The notes under the pieces: generated by a model
Told to the model about the DNA's origin: nothing
Databases searched by the model: none
What the model saw: the letters and a program-made list of their open reading frames with translations, nothing else
Shown: positions 1 to 8,391 of the stretch, in pieces
How the letters are laid out: every line of letters begins with the position of its first letter
Position numbering within the stretch: the first letter of the stretch is position 1
Source: an uncultured bacterium
GTDB taxonomy: Bacteria; Patescibacteriota; Saccharimonadia; Saccharimonadales; Saccharimonadaceae
Assembly (NCBI GenBank): GCA_903861015.1
Contig: CAIOSL010000083.1
Location: forward strand, 1-20,637
Length of the DNA stretch: 20,637 nucleotides
Direction: 5' to 3'
Translations under genes and position numbers: made by a program

Positions 1-935
1 ATCACTTTGGCCAGTGACCCATCGACAACCTTGGTCAATTGCAAGTCAACCACCCCAGAATGGCTATTGCCAATATAGTCGCGACTGACTAACGGTTCGT
101 GACTGACGCCCAAAATACCCCGATAAAACGGCTCTTCGGATGCCCGAATTAGCACAGCATTAACTTCGTCGGCATTAGTATGACGACCCAGCAGCATCGT
201 CAGATCAGCCAGTGCGACAACTGACGTCGGTACCCGGACGCTCATGCCGTCAAATCGATCCTTTAATTGCGGCAAAGTTCGTGTTAGCATCACCGAAGCA
301 CCCGAACTAGATGGAACGATATTCTCGGCAGCACTGCGACCATCGCGCAGACTTTTGGCGCCGGCATCCACCAGTGATTGGGCCGATATATAGCTGTGAA
401 TTGTCGTCATAATTGATTTTTGGACACCAAATTCGGCATCGAGAACTGCCAGCAAGGCACCAATAGCGTTGGTTGTTGGGCTAGCACAGCTAAATATCAC
501 GCTATCGTCCTCAAAACTATATTCTTTGGCGCCGATTACCACTGTACTAACGGCTTCGTCATCGGTCGCGCCACCAATAACAACCCGTTTGGCACCAGAT
601 ACGATATGGCGTTCGGCTTTTTCTTTCGAGTTAAAATGGCCACTGGCTTCGATCACCACATCCACCCCCAGATCGTGCCATGATATCGCTGTCGGATTAG
701 CCTCGGATAAAACCTTGATGCTTTTGCCGGCGACAATCATTCGGCCATCAGTACAAATAACTTCATGTCGATAAGTACCGTAATTGCTGTCGTGCTTTAA
801 TAAATAAGCCAGAGTATTGGCGTCGACAATATCATTGACAGCAACCACCTCAATATCACTGCGCTCAAAGGCAATCTTAAAAGCGCTACGACCGATCCGA
901 CCAAACCCGTTGATTGCAACTTTTATCTGACCCAT
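1..935 (-). CDS. gap: GAPDH-family protein, catalytic Cys replaced by Pro (partial, cut by left edge)
   Basis: Reading the minus strand from the ATG at 935 gives 311 codons open to the window edge; family members have about 335 residues, so roughly 25 are missing. The N-terminal NAD-binding motif INGFGRIGR, the DANTLAYLLKHDS stretch, PSSSGA and the C-terminal domain (VRVPTSVVALADLT, YIGNSHSG) place it clearly in the phosphorylating GAPDH family, which normally oxidises glyceraldehyde 3-phosphate in glycolysis. However, the active-site motif SNASCTTNC reads SCASPTTNA: residue 153 is Pro where the nucleophilic Cys belongs. The partner His is present (TTIHSY, His180), 27 residues on, the same spacing as Cys149-His176 in typical enzymes, so the alignment is firm. 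A Cys occurs three residues earlier (150). Start supported by AAGGAG 9 bases upstream. It may be a non-catalytic paralogue; classical activity is not expected. Confidence 0.9.
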   Translation of the reverse strand, partial: MGQIKVAINGFGRIGRSAFKIAFERSDIEVVAVNDIVDANTLAYLLKHDSNYGTYRHEVICTDGRMIVAGKSIKVLSEANPTAISWHDLGVDVVIEASGHFNSKEKAERHIVSGAKRVVIGGATDDEAVSTVVIGAKEYSFEDDSVIFSCASPTTNAIGALLAVLDAEFGVQKSIMTTIHSYISAQSLVDAGAKSLRDGRSAAENIVPSSSGASVMLTRTLPQLKDRFDGMSVRVPTSVVALADLTMLLGRHTNADEVNAVLIRASEEPFYRGILGVSHEPLVSRDYIGNSHSGVVDLQLTKVVDGSLAKV

Positions 936-979
936 ATTCCCCCACTCCTTATAAAAGCATAAGCTTATAACTACTTGTT

Positions 980-1008
980 AGTATATACCGATGGCCTAAT
1001 TATTGCAA
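980..1008 (-). promoter_or_regulatory. Promoter of the GAPDH-family gene
   Basis: On the minus strand TTGCAA (1008-1003), a 17-base spacer and TATACT (985-980) form a near-consensus housekeeping promoter. The expected start is near 973, giving a leader of about 38 bases that holds AAGGAG. A 10-base perfect palindrome, ATAAGCTTAT (959-968), lies just downstream of the predicted start and could be an operator; that is only a suggestion. Confidence 0.6.
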
Positions 1009-1015
1009 AGTGCAG

Positions 1016-1021
1016 TATAAT
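1016..1021 (+). promoter_or_regulatory. Possible -10 box for rel
   Basis: A perfect TATAAT lies 9 bases before the rel ATG at 1031. No convincing -35 box is seen at the right distance and there is no TG extension. If used, the leader would be only about 3 bases. Confidence 0.35.
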
Positions 1022-1030
1022 AGGATAACA

Positions 1031-2566
1031 ATGGACAAAAGTCAGTTGCTGGTACGAGCAAAGCCGTACTATAAACCCAATCAACTACTCGAACTTGAAC
1101 ATGCCATCGATGTAGCCACGGTTGCCCATGCTCACCAAAAGCGCAAAAGCGGCGAACCATACATCAACCACCCTATGGCAGTCGCCGATATCTTGGTGTC
1201 CTGGGGGATGGACATCGATAGCGTCATTGCCGGCATTTTGCACGACACTGTCGAAGATACCGAAATCAGCCTGGACCAAATCGAGAATTTGTTTGGCCAT
1301 GATGTCGCTTTTTTGGTTGACGGCGTCACCAAAGTATCTCAGGCCCGCGCCGGCATGCAAAACCTCGAAAATTACCTGCCACGCACCAAAGACAATTTAT
1401 CCAAACTTTTGATAGCTGTCGGTCAGGATATTCGGGTAATTATCATCAAACTGGCTGACCGTTTGCACAATATGTCAACCCTGCAATACATGTCGCGCGA
1501 AAAACAGCTCAAAATTGCCCGCGAAACCCTCGAGGTCTTTGCGCCGATGGCCGATCGCCTGGGTATGGGCCGCGTTAGGGTTGAGCTAGAAGAGCTGGCC
1601 TTTAGCTATCTCAATCCGCCCGAGTACAAACGCCTTAAAGGACTACTGAAAAAGAAGTTAGGCAAAAGCACCCGCAAACTGGGTGAAGTCAAACTTGAAG
1701 TCGAGGCTGAGTTAAAAAAATACGGTCTAAAAGCCGAGGTTAACGGGCGTGTCAAAAGCGTCTATAGTTTGTTTAAAAAGCTAGCGAAAGTCAGTGGCGA
1801 AATCGACAATATCTACGACCTGATGGCGCTACGAATTATCGTCGACAAAAAAGAAGATTGTTACCTGGTACTGGGTATATTGCACGACCTCTACCAACCG
1901 ATGATTAACCGCATTAAAGATTACATCGCTATCCCTAAACCAAACGGCTATCAAAGTTTACACACCACCGTTATTACTCGCAACAAACAAATTGTCGAGT
2001 TTCAGATACGCACTTACGACATGCACGAATTTGCCGAACGTGGTTTGGCCGCCAGCTTTCACTATAACGAACAAAAAACCACCAAAGGCTACACCGAAAA
2101 ACGTCACAGCTCGACCCTGCCAAGCAACATGCAATGGATCACACAAATGCAAGAAGTCGTTACCAAATTGAAGAATGACGAGGAAATCTCGCCTGATCAA
2201 TTAAACGTTGACTTGTTCGGTAATCGCATATTTGTTCACTCGCCCAAAGGTGATATCTATAACCTACCCGAAGGCGCCTTGCCACTCGACTTTGCCTACT
2301 TGGTGCACAGTGATATTGCCAAACATGCCTATAGCTTTAGGGTTAACGGCATGATCCATCCGTTCGACAAGCCATTGCAAAATGGCGATATTGTCGAAGT
2401 TATCACCCGCAAATTATCCCTGCCCAAACAGGATTGGAAAGATCTAGTAACCACCACTCATGCCCGCAACAAATTGCGAACTCAGCTAGGCCAGCATGAC
2501 ATTTCGTCGATCTACAACAGTGTCAAGAACATAATCTACACCAAAGCCAATCCGCGCAAAAAATAA
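1031..2566 (+). CDS. rel: RelA/SpoT-type (p)ppGpp synthetase/hydrolase, short form
   Basis: This 511-residue protein makes and probably degrades the alarmone (p)ppGpp in the cytoplasm. Order of domains: N-terminal HD hydrolase domain (about residues 25-165, with NHPMAVADIL, LHDTVEDT and LADRLHNMSTL), synthetase domain (about 235-350, with IYDLMALRIIV and GYQSLHTTV), and a TGS domain (about 395-460, starting DLFGNRIFVHSPKGDIY). The synthetase loop reads RIKD, the RxKD form known from bifunctional Rel enzymes rather than the ExDD form of synthetase-only RelA. The protein ends about 45 residues after TGS; the helical, zinc-finger and ACT/RRM regions of full-length Rel (700-750 residues) are absent, and a terminator follows at once, so this is the native end. 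An in-frame GTG at 1010 exists, but ATG 1031 is preferred: TATAAT and AGGA lie between the two. Confidence 0.95.
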   Translation: MDKSQLLVRAKPYYKPNQLLELEHAIDVATVAHAHQKRKSGEPYINHPMAVADILVSWGMDIDSVIAGILHDTVEDTEISLDQIENLFGHDVAFLVDGVTKVSQARAGMQNLENYLPRTKDNLSKLLIAVGQDIRVIIIKLADRLHNMSTLQYMSREKQLKIARETLEVFAPMADRLGMGRVRVELEELAFSYLNPPEYKRLKGLLKKKLGKSTRKLGEVKLEVEAELKKYGLKAEVNGRVKSVYSLFKKLAKVSGEIDNIYDLMALRIIVDKKEDCYLVLGILHDLYQPMINRIKDYIAIPKPNGYQSLHTTVITRNKQIVEFQIRTYDMHEFAERGLAASFHYNEQKTTKGYTEKRHSSTLPSNMQWITQMQEVVTKLKNDEEISPDQLNVDLFGNRIFVHSPKGDIYNLPEGALPLDFAYLVHSDIAKHAYSFRVNGMIHPFDKPLQNGDIVEVITRKLSLPKQDWKDLVTTTHARNKLRTQLGQHDISSIYNSVKNIIYTKANPRKK

Positions 2567-2596
2567 CAAGCGCCTGTTTTACCGAGGCGCTTGTTA
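2564..2596. terminator. Bidirectional terminator between rel and ppa
   Basis: A perfect 12-bp stem (TAACAAGCGCCT with AGGCGCTTGTTA) closes a 9-base loop and overlaps the rel stop codon. A T-rich tract follows on the plus strand (TTGTTTTT) and on the minus strand (TTATTTTTT), so it can serve both convergent genes. Confidence 0.9.
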
Positions 2597-2612
2597 TTGT
2601 TTTTACGATATT

Positions 2613-3143
2613 TTACTGGTTATTCCAGCGCTCGATAGCCTGGTAGATAACAGCTTTGGCTTCGTTCTCGTCACCCCAATCTTTAACCTCTGTTGAACCA
2701 GGTTTTTTAAGATCCTTGTAGTGGTTAAAGTGATGCGTAATCTGATCAATCTTTTGTTTTGGCAGATCAGACAAGGATTTAATGACATTGCCCGTGTTGC
2801 GGTCGTCGGCCGGGACCAGGACGATCTTGTCGTCGACTTCGCCATCATCAACAAATTTCATAACGCCCAACACGCGAGCTTCTAAAAAGATTCCAGTTGG
2901 CAAAGGCGAGTCAGTGATCACCAAAGCATCCAACTCGTCACCGTCTTCGTCGAGAGTTTGAGGGATAAAGCCATAGTTAGTTGGCTTGGCAAAAATCATC
3001 GGATCAGCTCGGTCCAGCTGCATCAAAGCCTTGCCACGATTCCATTCAATCTTGTGATTGCTGCCAGCTGGGATCTCGATAACGACGTTAACGATGCCGC
3101 CTTCAACATCACCAGGTGTAAGTATTTTATTAAAGTCTGCCAC
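2613..3143 (-). CDS. ppa: Inorganic pyrophosphatase, family I
   Basis: A soluble cytoplasmic enzyme that hydrolyses pyrophosphate to phosphate and so pulls biosynthetic reactions forward. The metal-binding signature DGDELDALV, the preceding NYGFIPQT segment and the later VDDGEVDDKIV segment are typical of family I enzymes and carry the aspartates that bind Mg2+. I place the start at GTG 3143 (MADFNKI...), 9 bases after AAGGAG, giving 176 residues, a normal length for bacterial family I enzymes. The frame is open further up to a TTG at 3170, but that start would lie upstream of the ribosome site. It has its own promoter and shares the rel terminator. It is likely a single-gene unit. Confidence 0.97.
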   Translation of the reverse strand: MADFNKILTPGDVEGGIVNVVIEIPAGSNHKIEWNRGKALMQLDRADPMIFAKPTNYGFIPQTLDEDGDELDALVITDSPLPTGIFLEARVLGVMKFVDDGEVDDKIVLVPADDRNTGNVIKSLSDLPKQKIDQITHHFNHYKDLKKPGSTEVKDWGDENEAKAVIYQAIERWNNQ

Positions 3144-3183
3144 TGTCGGTTTCTCCTTTTTCAAAGTCAATTAACTGATTAGT

Positions 3184-3192
3184 ATTATATCA
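3184..3192 (-). promoter_or_regulatory. Extended -10 promoter of ppa
   Basis: TGA TATAAT on the minus strand, in the spacer just past the trxB stop codon. The predicted start is near 3177, giving a leader of about 34 bases with AAGGAG before the GTG at 3143. No good -35 box, as expected for an extended -10 promoter. Confidence 0.6.
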
Positions 3193-3200
3193 CGACCGTA

Positions 3201-4139
3201 TTAGTCGCGGCCCAAGGCATGCAAATATTCACTGATGCTCAGAGCTGCCGTTGCACCCTCGCCCACCGCACTAGCGATCTGCATCGTTGCGCCACTGCGA
3301 ACGTCGCCACTGGCAAAGATACCAGCGATATTAGTTTGCAGTTTTTTGTCTGTCATAATAAAACCCTGATCATCCAGTTCGACGCCACTACCCTCCAAAA
3401 AAGCCGTGTTGGGCTTTAGGCCGACAAAAATAAACACTCCATCAGTGGCAATCAGACTGGCGGTGCCATCTTTGATCACCTTAACAGCGCTGACCTTGCC
3501 GTCAGTTGCCACGATTTCTTCGGTGTTAACACCCAAATGAATCGTAATCTTGCCCTCATCAACCATCTTCTTGAGGTCGGTTTGCAATACTTCGCTAGCC
3601 TTAATTTGACTACGAACCAACAGATCAATATGGCTGGCAAAACGGGTTAAAAAGATTGCTTCTTGGACCGCCGAGTTGCCACCGCCCACAACTGCAATTT
3701 TGCGCCCACGATAAAAGGCACCATCACAGGTTGCACAGTAATGAACCCCGCGGCCATAATATTCAGACTCGCCGGGGATATTCAATTTGCTGTTCGAGCT
3801 GCCGGTCGCGATCAATACCGTTCGAGCCTTGACCTCATGATCATCAACTGTCAAAATCTTGATGCCGTTTTCGTCACGAATTGCCGTAATATCACCGTAT
3901 TCTACCTTGGCGCCAAAACGTTTAGCTTGTTTTTCGAGTTGGCTAGCCAGCTCCATACCCTCGATACCATCTGGAAAGCCAGGATAGTTGTCGACTTTGT
4001 CAGTAATCGCCGCCAGGCCACCAACAATCGATTTTTCGTACATTATCGTATTAATATCTTCACGAGCAGTATATATAGCCGCCGCCAAAGCACTAGGACC
4101 CGCCCCGATCATAATCAAATCTTGAATTTCCTCAGTCAT
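3201..4139 (-). CDS. trxB: Thioredoxin reductase (low-molecular-weight flavoprotein type)
   Basis: A 312-residue FAD enzyme that passes electrons from a nicotinamide cofactor to a dithiol partner such as thioredoxin. FAD-binding motif GAGPSA (residues 12-17), redox pair CATC (Cys135, Cys138), second nucleotide motif GGGNSA (152-157) and C-terminal FAD motif ASGDVR (277-281) are all in place, and the length is normal. In NADPH-using enzymes the loop after the second motif is HRRxxxRA; here it is VRSQIKAS (175-182), with the second Arg missing and an ending that resembles the NADH-dependent AhpF family. Cofactor preference is therefore uncertain. Ribosome site GAGGG lies 7 bases before the ATG. 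It has its own promoter; no thioredoxin gene is in the window. Confidence 0.95.
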   Translation of the reverse strand: MTEEIQDLIMIGAGPSALAAAIYTAREDINTIMYEKSIVGGLAAITDKVDNYPGFPDGIEGMELASQLEKQAKRFGAKVEYGDITAIRDENGIKILTVDDHEVKARTVLIATGSSNSKLNIPGESEYYGRGVHYCATCDGAFYRGRKIAVVGGGNSAVQEAIFLTRFASHIDLLVRSQIKASEVLQTDLKKMVDEGKITIHLGVNTEEIVATDGKVSAVKVIKDGTASLIATDGVFIFVGLKPNTAFLEGSGVELDDQGFIMTDKKLQTNIAGIFASGDVRSGATMQIASAVGEGATAALSISEYLHALGRD

Positions 4140-4165
4140 ATATTACCCTCTTTCGTTATTAATAT

Positions 4166-4195
4166 AGTATATATAGCGCTTATGCTATTAAGCAA
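4166..4195 (-). promoter_or_regulatory. Promoter of trxB, with inverted repeat in the spacer
   Basis: TTGCTT (4195-4190), 18 bases, TATACT (4171-4166) on the minus strand. The spacer holds the inverted repeat ATAGC-N6-GCTAT (4173-4188), a possible operator. A similar TAGC-N6-GCTA repeat abuts the pspC -10 box. Confidence 0.55.
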
Positions 4196-4214
4196 GACGC
4201 TAGACCGAATTTTG

Positions 4215-4841
4215 CTATTTATACAACGCTTGGTAATAGCGTTGCAACTCGTCCGAAACCGGTACATCAGTAACTTTTGGTATAGCCATTACAACAAACT
4301 TAATTGGCGTATTTGGCGGAATATTGCTGCCACTGCCAGTTGCACCATAGGCCTTGTCTGATGGGATCGTCAGTTCGCGTACGCCGCCGATCTTCATACC
4401 AACAACACCTTCGTTCCAACCAGCAATCAAATTACCGCCGCTAATTGGCGCCTTGAGACTGCCGCTGCTGATTGACTGATCAAAGACTACCCCTTGAGGG
4501 TTCCAGCCAATATAATATGCGCTGTATGGTGTATCGGCCGTCAATTCCGCACCGTCGCCTACCTTCAGGTCGACTTTTACAACATCTGTTATATCACTTG
4601 TGCTATATGCCGCTGGCAGACTTGCGTACTGACTAAAGTCAGCGTAATATTTATCCGATAAATCTTTGGTCTGGTTCGCAACCGCCGTCTGATAGTCGCT
4701 ATAAAGCTGCTGAAACCTTGCTTTGTCACTAGTCTGGTTCTGCAAACTCAGCGCCATTACCAAAAACGACCCTAACGTACCAACCGTCAGCACAACAGCA
4801 ATGATCCAAATACCAACTCTTTGCGAGCGTGGTGTTGCCAT
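4215..4841 (-). CDS. Membrane-anchored FKBP-type peptidyl-prolyl cis-trans isomerase
   Basis: A 208-residue protein with a short basic N-terminus (TPRSQR), one membrane segment (about residues 10-32), a linker of about 50 residues with coiled-coil character, and a C-terminal FKBP domain (about 88-192). The FKBP core is recognisable from VVFDQS, AGWNEGVVGMKIGGVRELTIP, YGATGSG and IPPNTPIKFVV. The single uncleaved-looking anchor with positive charges before it predicts that the catalytic domain faces outside, where it would help fold secreted or envelope proteins. GGGAG lies 7 bases before the ATG. It stands alone after pheT with its own promoter. Confidence 0.92.
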   Translation of the reverse strand: MATPRSQRVGIWIIAVVLTVGTLGSFLVMALSLQNQTSDKARFQQLYSDYQTAVANQTKDLSDKYYADFSQYASLPAAYSTSDITDVVKVDLKVGDGAELTADTPYSAYYIGWNPQGVVFDQSISSGSLKAPISGGNLIAGWNEGVVGMKIGGVRELTIPSDKAYGATGSGSNIPPNTPIKFVVMAIPKVTDVPVSDELQRYYQALYK

Positions 4842-4872
4842 AAATTAACTCCCTCTATATTTTCTAATCTTA

Positions 4873-4881
4873 ATTATAACA
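4873..4881 (-). promoter_or_regulatory. Extended -10 promoter of the FKBP gene
   Basis: TGT TATAAT on the minus strand in the 55-base spacer after pheT. The predicted leader is about 25 bases and contains GAGGGAG before the ATG. Confidence 0.55.
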
Positions 4882-4896
4882 AACAACTACTGATTG

Positions 4897-7383
4897 TTAT
4901 ATCACCTTGGCGCCAGTCGCGGTTTTGACCGCATCAGCAATCTTATTAACCGCCTGATTAACTTCGTCGCCAATCAGTGTGTGATCATGCGCTGTCAATT
5001 TAACCCGTATGGTTATGTTTTTGGTTGTCGATCCATCGGCCCGATAGATATCGACTGGCGTCACTTGTGTTTCTAGTGTAATGGTCGACAAAGCCTCGTT
5101 CGTCGCATCAATAACTGATTTGTATGCCGTATTGGCGTCAACCTGAAAGCAAATATCCCGTTCCGAAGCCGGATAACGACTGAGGGGTTTGTAGCCGCCC
5201 AATTTAGGCGCCGCAAATAACTCACGGCTATAGACTTCAAAGCCTGCAATATAGTCTGGTAATTTAAACGCCTTGGATACGGCTTTGGTGTATTCGCCAA
5301 CAACACCTATCAATGCGCCGCTTTGCTTGTTGACCACCATTGCACTGCGACGATATTCAAACGGTGCTGATATTGCCTGTTCTTTGGTCTCGGTCATTGG
5401 CAAATATTCTACTTCAACACCCAAACTACTACAGACAAAGTCAAGTAATCGCTTGGCTCGGTAATACGCCGCACCTGGCAATTTGATTTTGCCAGACACC
5501 ACCAGCGCCAACATGTCGGTTTCGACCGGCACCGATTCGTCGGTCAGCCCAGTCTGCTTTTGATGAGTTTTATTTATCTCGAAAAGTGCAAAATCGGCGT
5601 AGCCTTGTTTGGTATTAGGATGAACCAATTCCAGCAAGCTTGGGGTTAAAGTTTGGCGGTAATATTGCAAATCGGGACTAATTGAATTGATAATTCGATA
5701 AGAATTGGCCAAATCTTGACCGGATTTGCGCAAAATATCACCGTGAATAAAGCTGTAGGTCAAAACTTCGTTAGCTCCCGCCCGCACTAAAGCATCTCGA
5801 ACTTTGCCCCTAAAACCATCAAAAGTCGACGGTCGAACCGCTGTAAAATCACGTTCGGCCAAAGTTGGCTCGACATTATCAAAACCATTCAAACGACCAA
5901 TTTCCTCGACGATATCTTCGACGATGTGAATATCGGCTCGCCAATAAGGCACAGTTGCTCTTAGCGCACCGTCACCCAGGCTTTCAACTTCAAATTCAAC
6001 ATTAGTCAGAGTATCGGTGATAGTTTTCTCGTCATATTTGCTGCCCAGAGTCTGGTTAATTCGATCGACCGTAAAGTCAATTTTGATCTCTTGGCTTGGG
6101 TTGGGGTAGGCTTCGGCAATCTGACTAATCAAGGCCGCACCAGACCAATCGTGCATCAACTGAACCGCCATCTTTAGGACCGGCAAAGCCAGTTGGGCTG
6201 GTTGGCCTTTGGTAAAGCGTGTAATGGCTTCGCTAAAAATACCGTGGCGCATCTGGGTTGAGCGCAGGTTGTATAAGTTAAAAGTAGCACTTTCGATAAT
6301 AATTCGTTTAGTCGTGGCATCGATGGCAGTTTGTTGGCCGCCCATCGCACCAGCCAGCGCAATCGCCTTGTCGCCAGCTGCAATCACAATATCATCAACT
6401 GTCAATTTGATCGTACGGCCATCCAACAGCAACAATTCTTCGCCGTCTTGACCGGCGCGAACATGAATCTCGGCCTTGCCACCAGATAACTCCAAAACCT
6501 TGTCATAATCAAAGGCGTGTAGCGGTTGACCAGTCAACATCATCAGATAGTTAGTGACGTCCACAATGGCATTAATTGGGCGTACGCCAACCCGCGACAG
6601 ATACGATTGGATAAAGATTGGTGACTGGCGACCACCATTACCTTCGGACATTACTACCGCCAAATAACGCTCTGACATCTCGGGGTTATCGATTGCAACT
6701 TCGAGTTTGACTTCATCTGCAACCATTCTCTCGGACAAGGGTGTTTTGCTGTCTAGCCATTCTGGAGTAGTAAAATTTTGGCCTTGAATCGCCGCAACCT
6801 CGCGTGCAAAACCAATAATTCCAAAACAGTCTGGGCGATGAGTTAGCGACTTGTTTTCGATATCCAGCAACTGATCATCCAGCGACAAAACCGCGGTCAG
6901 TTTTGTACCGGCTTTTATGTCATCGCTCAAAACCAAAATACCCTCGTGATCATCGGATAGGTCAAGCTCGTTAGCACTAGCGATCATACCGTTACTTATA
7001 TATCCGCGCAACTGACGGCTATCCAGAACGAATGGTTCAGCAGTACCGTAGGTTTTTGGAACCACCGAAGTCGGTGGCAACCAGACAACCGTTTGATTCG
7101 ACTGGATATTTGGTGCACCGCAAACCACCTGAATCAAGTTGTTGTCATCGCGAGTAATATCGGCAGTAACGCCGCCATCATCAATCATCACTAAGTTTAA
7201 ATGGTCGGAGCCTTCGATTTTTGACGCCGACACAACCTTAACCACCAAGGCGTCTTTGTATTTAGCGTCGAGGTCAATCACCTCTTCAATTTCGACCAAA
7301 CGGGCACCAATCAAGGTCGCCAATTGATCGATCGGCATACTAATACTTGTGAATTGCTTTAACCAATTAATCGAAACTATCAT
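4897..7383 (-). CDS. pheT: Phenylalanyl-tRNA synthetase beta subunit
   Basis: This 828-residue subunit pairs with PheS as an alpha2-beta2 enzyme that charges tRNA-Phe. Visible parts, in order: N-terminal MIVSINWLKQF, an EMAP/tRNA-binding domain (about 40-155, including VVCGAPNI and GYISNGMI), the ENKSLTHRPDC segment that leads into the B3/B4 editing region (about 205-400), B5 domain (about 430-500), and a C-terminal anticodon-binding FDX-ACB domain (about 735-828, starting LSRYPASERDICFQV). The length is slightly above the usual 800. The ATG overlaps the pheS stop codon by 4 bases (ATGA), with GAGG 8 bases upstream inside pheS, so translation is coupled to pheS. Confidence 0.97.
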   Translation of the reverse strand: MIVSINWLKQFTSISMPIDQLATLIGARLVEIEEVIDLDAKYKDALVVKVVSASKIEGSDHLNLVMIDDGGVTADITRDDNNLIQVVCGAPNIQSNQTVVWLPPTSVVPKTYGTAEPFVLDSRQLRGYISNGMIASANELDLSDDHEGILVLSDDIKAGTKLTAVLSLDDQLLDIENKSLTHRPDCFGIIGFAREVAAIQGQNFTTPEWLDSKTPLSERMVADEVKLEVAIDNPEMSERYLAVVMSEGNGGRQSPIFIQSYLSRVGVRPINAIVDVTNYLMMLTGQPLHAFDYDKVLELSGGKAEIHVRAGQDGEELLLLDGRTIKLTVDDIVIAAGDKAIALAGAMGGQQTAIDATTKRIIIESATFNLYNLRSTQMRHGIFSEAITRFTKGQPAQLALPVLKMAVQLMHDWSGAALISQIAEAYPNPSQEIKIDFTVDRINQTLGSKYDEKTITDTLTNVEFEVESLGDGALRATVPYWRADIHIVEDIVEEIGRLNGFDNVEPTLAERDFTAVRPSTFDGFRGKVRDALVRAGANEVLTYSFIHGDILRKSGQDLANSYRIINSISPDLQYYRQTLTPSLLELVHPNTKQGYADFALFEINKTHQKQTGLTDESVPVETDMLALVVSGKIKLPGAAYYRAKRLLDFVCSSLGVEVEYLPMTETKEQAISAPFEYRRSAMVVNKQSGALIGVVGEYTKAVSKAFKLPDYIAGFEVYSRELFAAPKLGGYKPLSRYPASERDICFQVDANTAYKSVIDATNEALSTITLETQVTPVDIYRADGSTTKNITIRVKLTAHDHTLIGDEVNQAVNKIADAVKTATGAKVI

Positions 7384-8387
7384 AAAAATTTCCTCAAAAA
7401 CGCTAATTTACCAGATTCAAAATGACGCAAATCTTCGATACCGTACTTTAACATTACCAAACGTTCAACGCCGCCACCCCAGGCAAAGCCACGATAAACC
7501 TCGGGGTCAATTCCGGCCGCCTTAAGAACATTAGGATGGATCATGCCACAACCCAACATCTCTAGCCATTCACCAGGCTTGCCACCCAAGGCCGCTGGTT
7601 TTTCGATTGCAAATTCCAATCCTGGTTCGACAAACGGAAAGTACCCAGGCTGAGTCTTGATCTTTAATTTTTGCCCATAATAGGTTTCAAAAAAGCTACG
7701 CAATGTCCCTAGCATCTGGCCCAAGTTGGCGCCCTTACTAACAAAAACACCTTCACACTGATAAAACGTATGTTCGTGAGTGGCATCAACATCTTCGTTG
7801 CGATAAACCCGGCCATAACTGATGGCCGCAATTTGACCGCCAGCTTCCAACTTGGCCTTGCCAGCCTTCAAGATACGATTTTGCATGGTCGAGGTATGAG
7901 CCGGCGGAATAAATCCCTCTTCAGTTCGGAAGGTGTCGTAACCGTCACGCGCCGGATGATTTTCGTGAAAGTTGAGTGTTGCAAACATATGCTGATCATC
8001 GTCTACCTGGCGCGACTCAATCGCCTCGAAGCCCATCCGCGTAAAGATATCAATAATGTTATCTAGTTCGGTCGTCAATGGGTGCTGGCTACCAAACTCG
8101 GTCGGTAACAAATCAGCCACCGACGCGTTTTTGTCCCATGGGGCCGTGACATCCAACGGTTCGACCGTCGCATCGTCCAACACCTGCTCGCGCAAGTTAA
8201 TAGCCGCCTCGAGCTCTAGCTTTAATTCGTTAATTGTCTTGCCATAAGCCCCGCGCTCGGCTGCTGGCAGCGTCGTGATTTGGCTATACAGTTTTTTTAG
8301 ATTAGCAGACTTCAACACATCGCGTGGTGTGTCGCTGGCCGCAATTTGCGCCAACAGATTATCGCGTACATCATTTACTATTTCCAT
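7380..8387 (-). CDS. pheS: Phenylalanyl-tRNA synthetase alpha subunit
   Basis: A 335-residue class II synthetase subunit holding the active site for Phe-tRNA formation. An N-terminal helical arm (about 1-85) that contacts tRNA precedes the catalytic domain. Class II signatures are clear: HPARDGYDTF, PPAHTSTMQNR, motif 2 (GRVYRNEDVDATHEHTF), and motif 3 (WGGGVERLVMLKYGIEDLR). The length matches the family. It begins the pheS-pheT operon; the -10 box lies 11 bases before the ATG and no clear Shine-Dalgarno site is present, so the leader is very short. Ends in TGA, which supports the standard code. Confidence 0.97.
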   Translation of the reverse strand: MEIVNDVRDNLLAQIAASDTPRDVLKSANLKKLYSQITTLPAAERGAYGKTINELKLELEAAINLREQVLDDATVEPLDVTAPWDKNASVADLLPTEFGSQHPLTTELDNIIDIFTRMGFEAIESRQVDDDQHMFATLNFHENHPARDGYDTFRTEEGFIPPAHTSTMQNRILKAGKAKLEAGGQIAAISYGRVYRNEDVDATHEHTFYQCEGVFVSKGANLGQMLGTLRSFFETYYGQKLKIKTQPGYFPFVEPGLEFAIEKPAALGGKPGEWLEMLGCGMIHPNVLKAAGIDPEVYRGFAWGGGVERLVMLKYGIEDLRHFESGKLAFLRKFL

Positions 8388-8391
8388 AACT

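Noticed and set aside
1010..1030. GTG at 1010 as start of rel
   Set aside because: It would place the TATAAT and the AGGA site inside the coding region; ATG 1031 fits better and agrees with usual Rel N-termini.
3285..3310. SGAT sequence in thioredoxin reductase as an ApbE flavinylation site
   Set aside because: It belongs to the conserved C-terminal FAD-binding region (GDVRSGAT) of a cytoplasmic enzyme, and ApbE targets are extracytoplasmic with a different context.
4140..4214. tRNA or small RNA in the spacer between trxB and the FKBP gene
   Set aside because: The spacer is only 75 bases and is filled by the trxB promoter; no cloverleaf or CCA end.
3663..4361. Open frame of 232 codons on the plus strand across trxB and the FKBP gene
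   Set aside because: Antisense to two recognised genes and to the trxB promoter; the product is low in recognisable structure.
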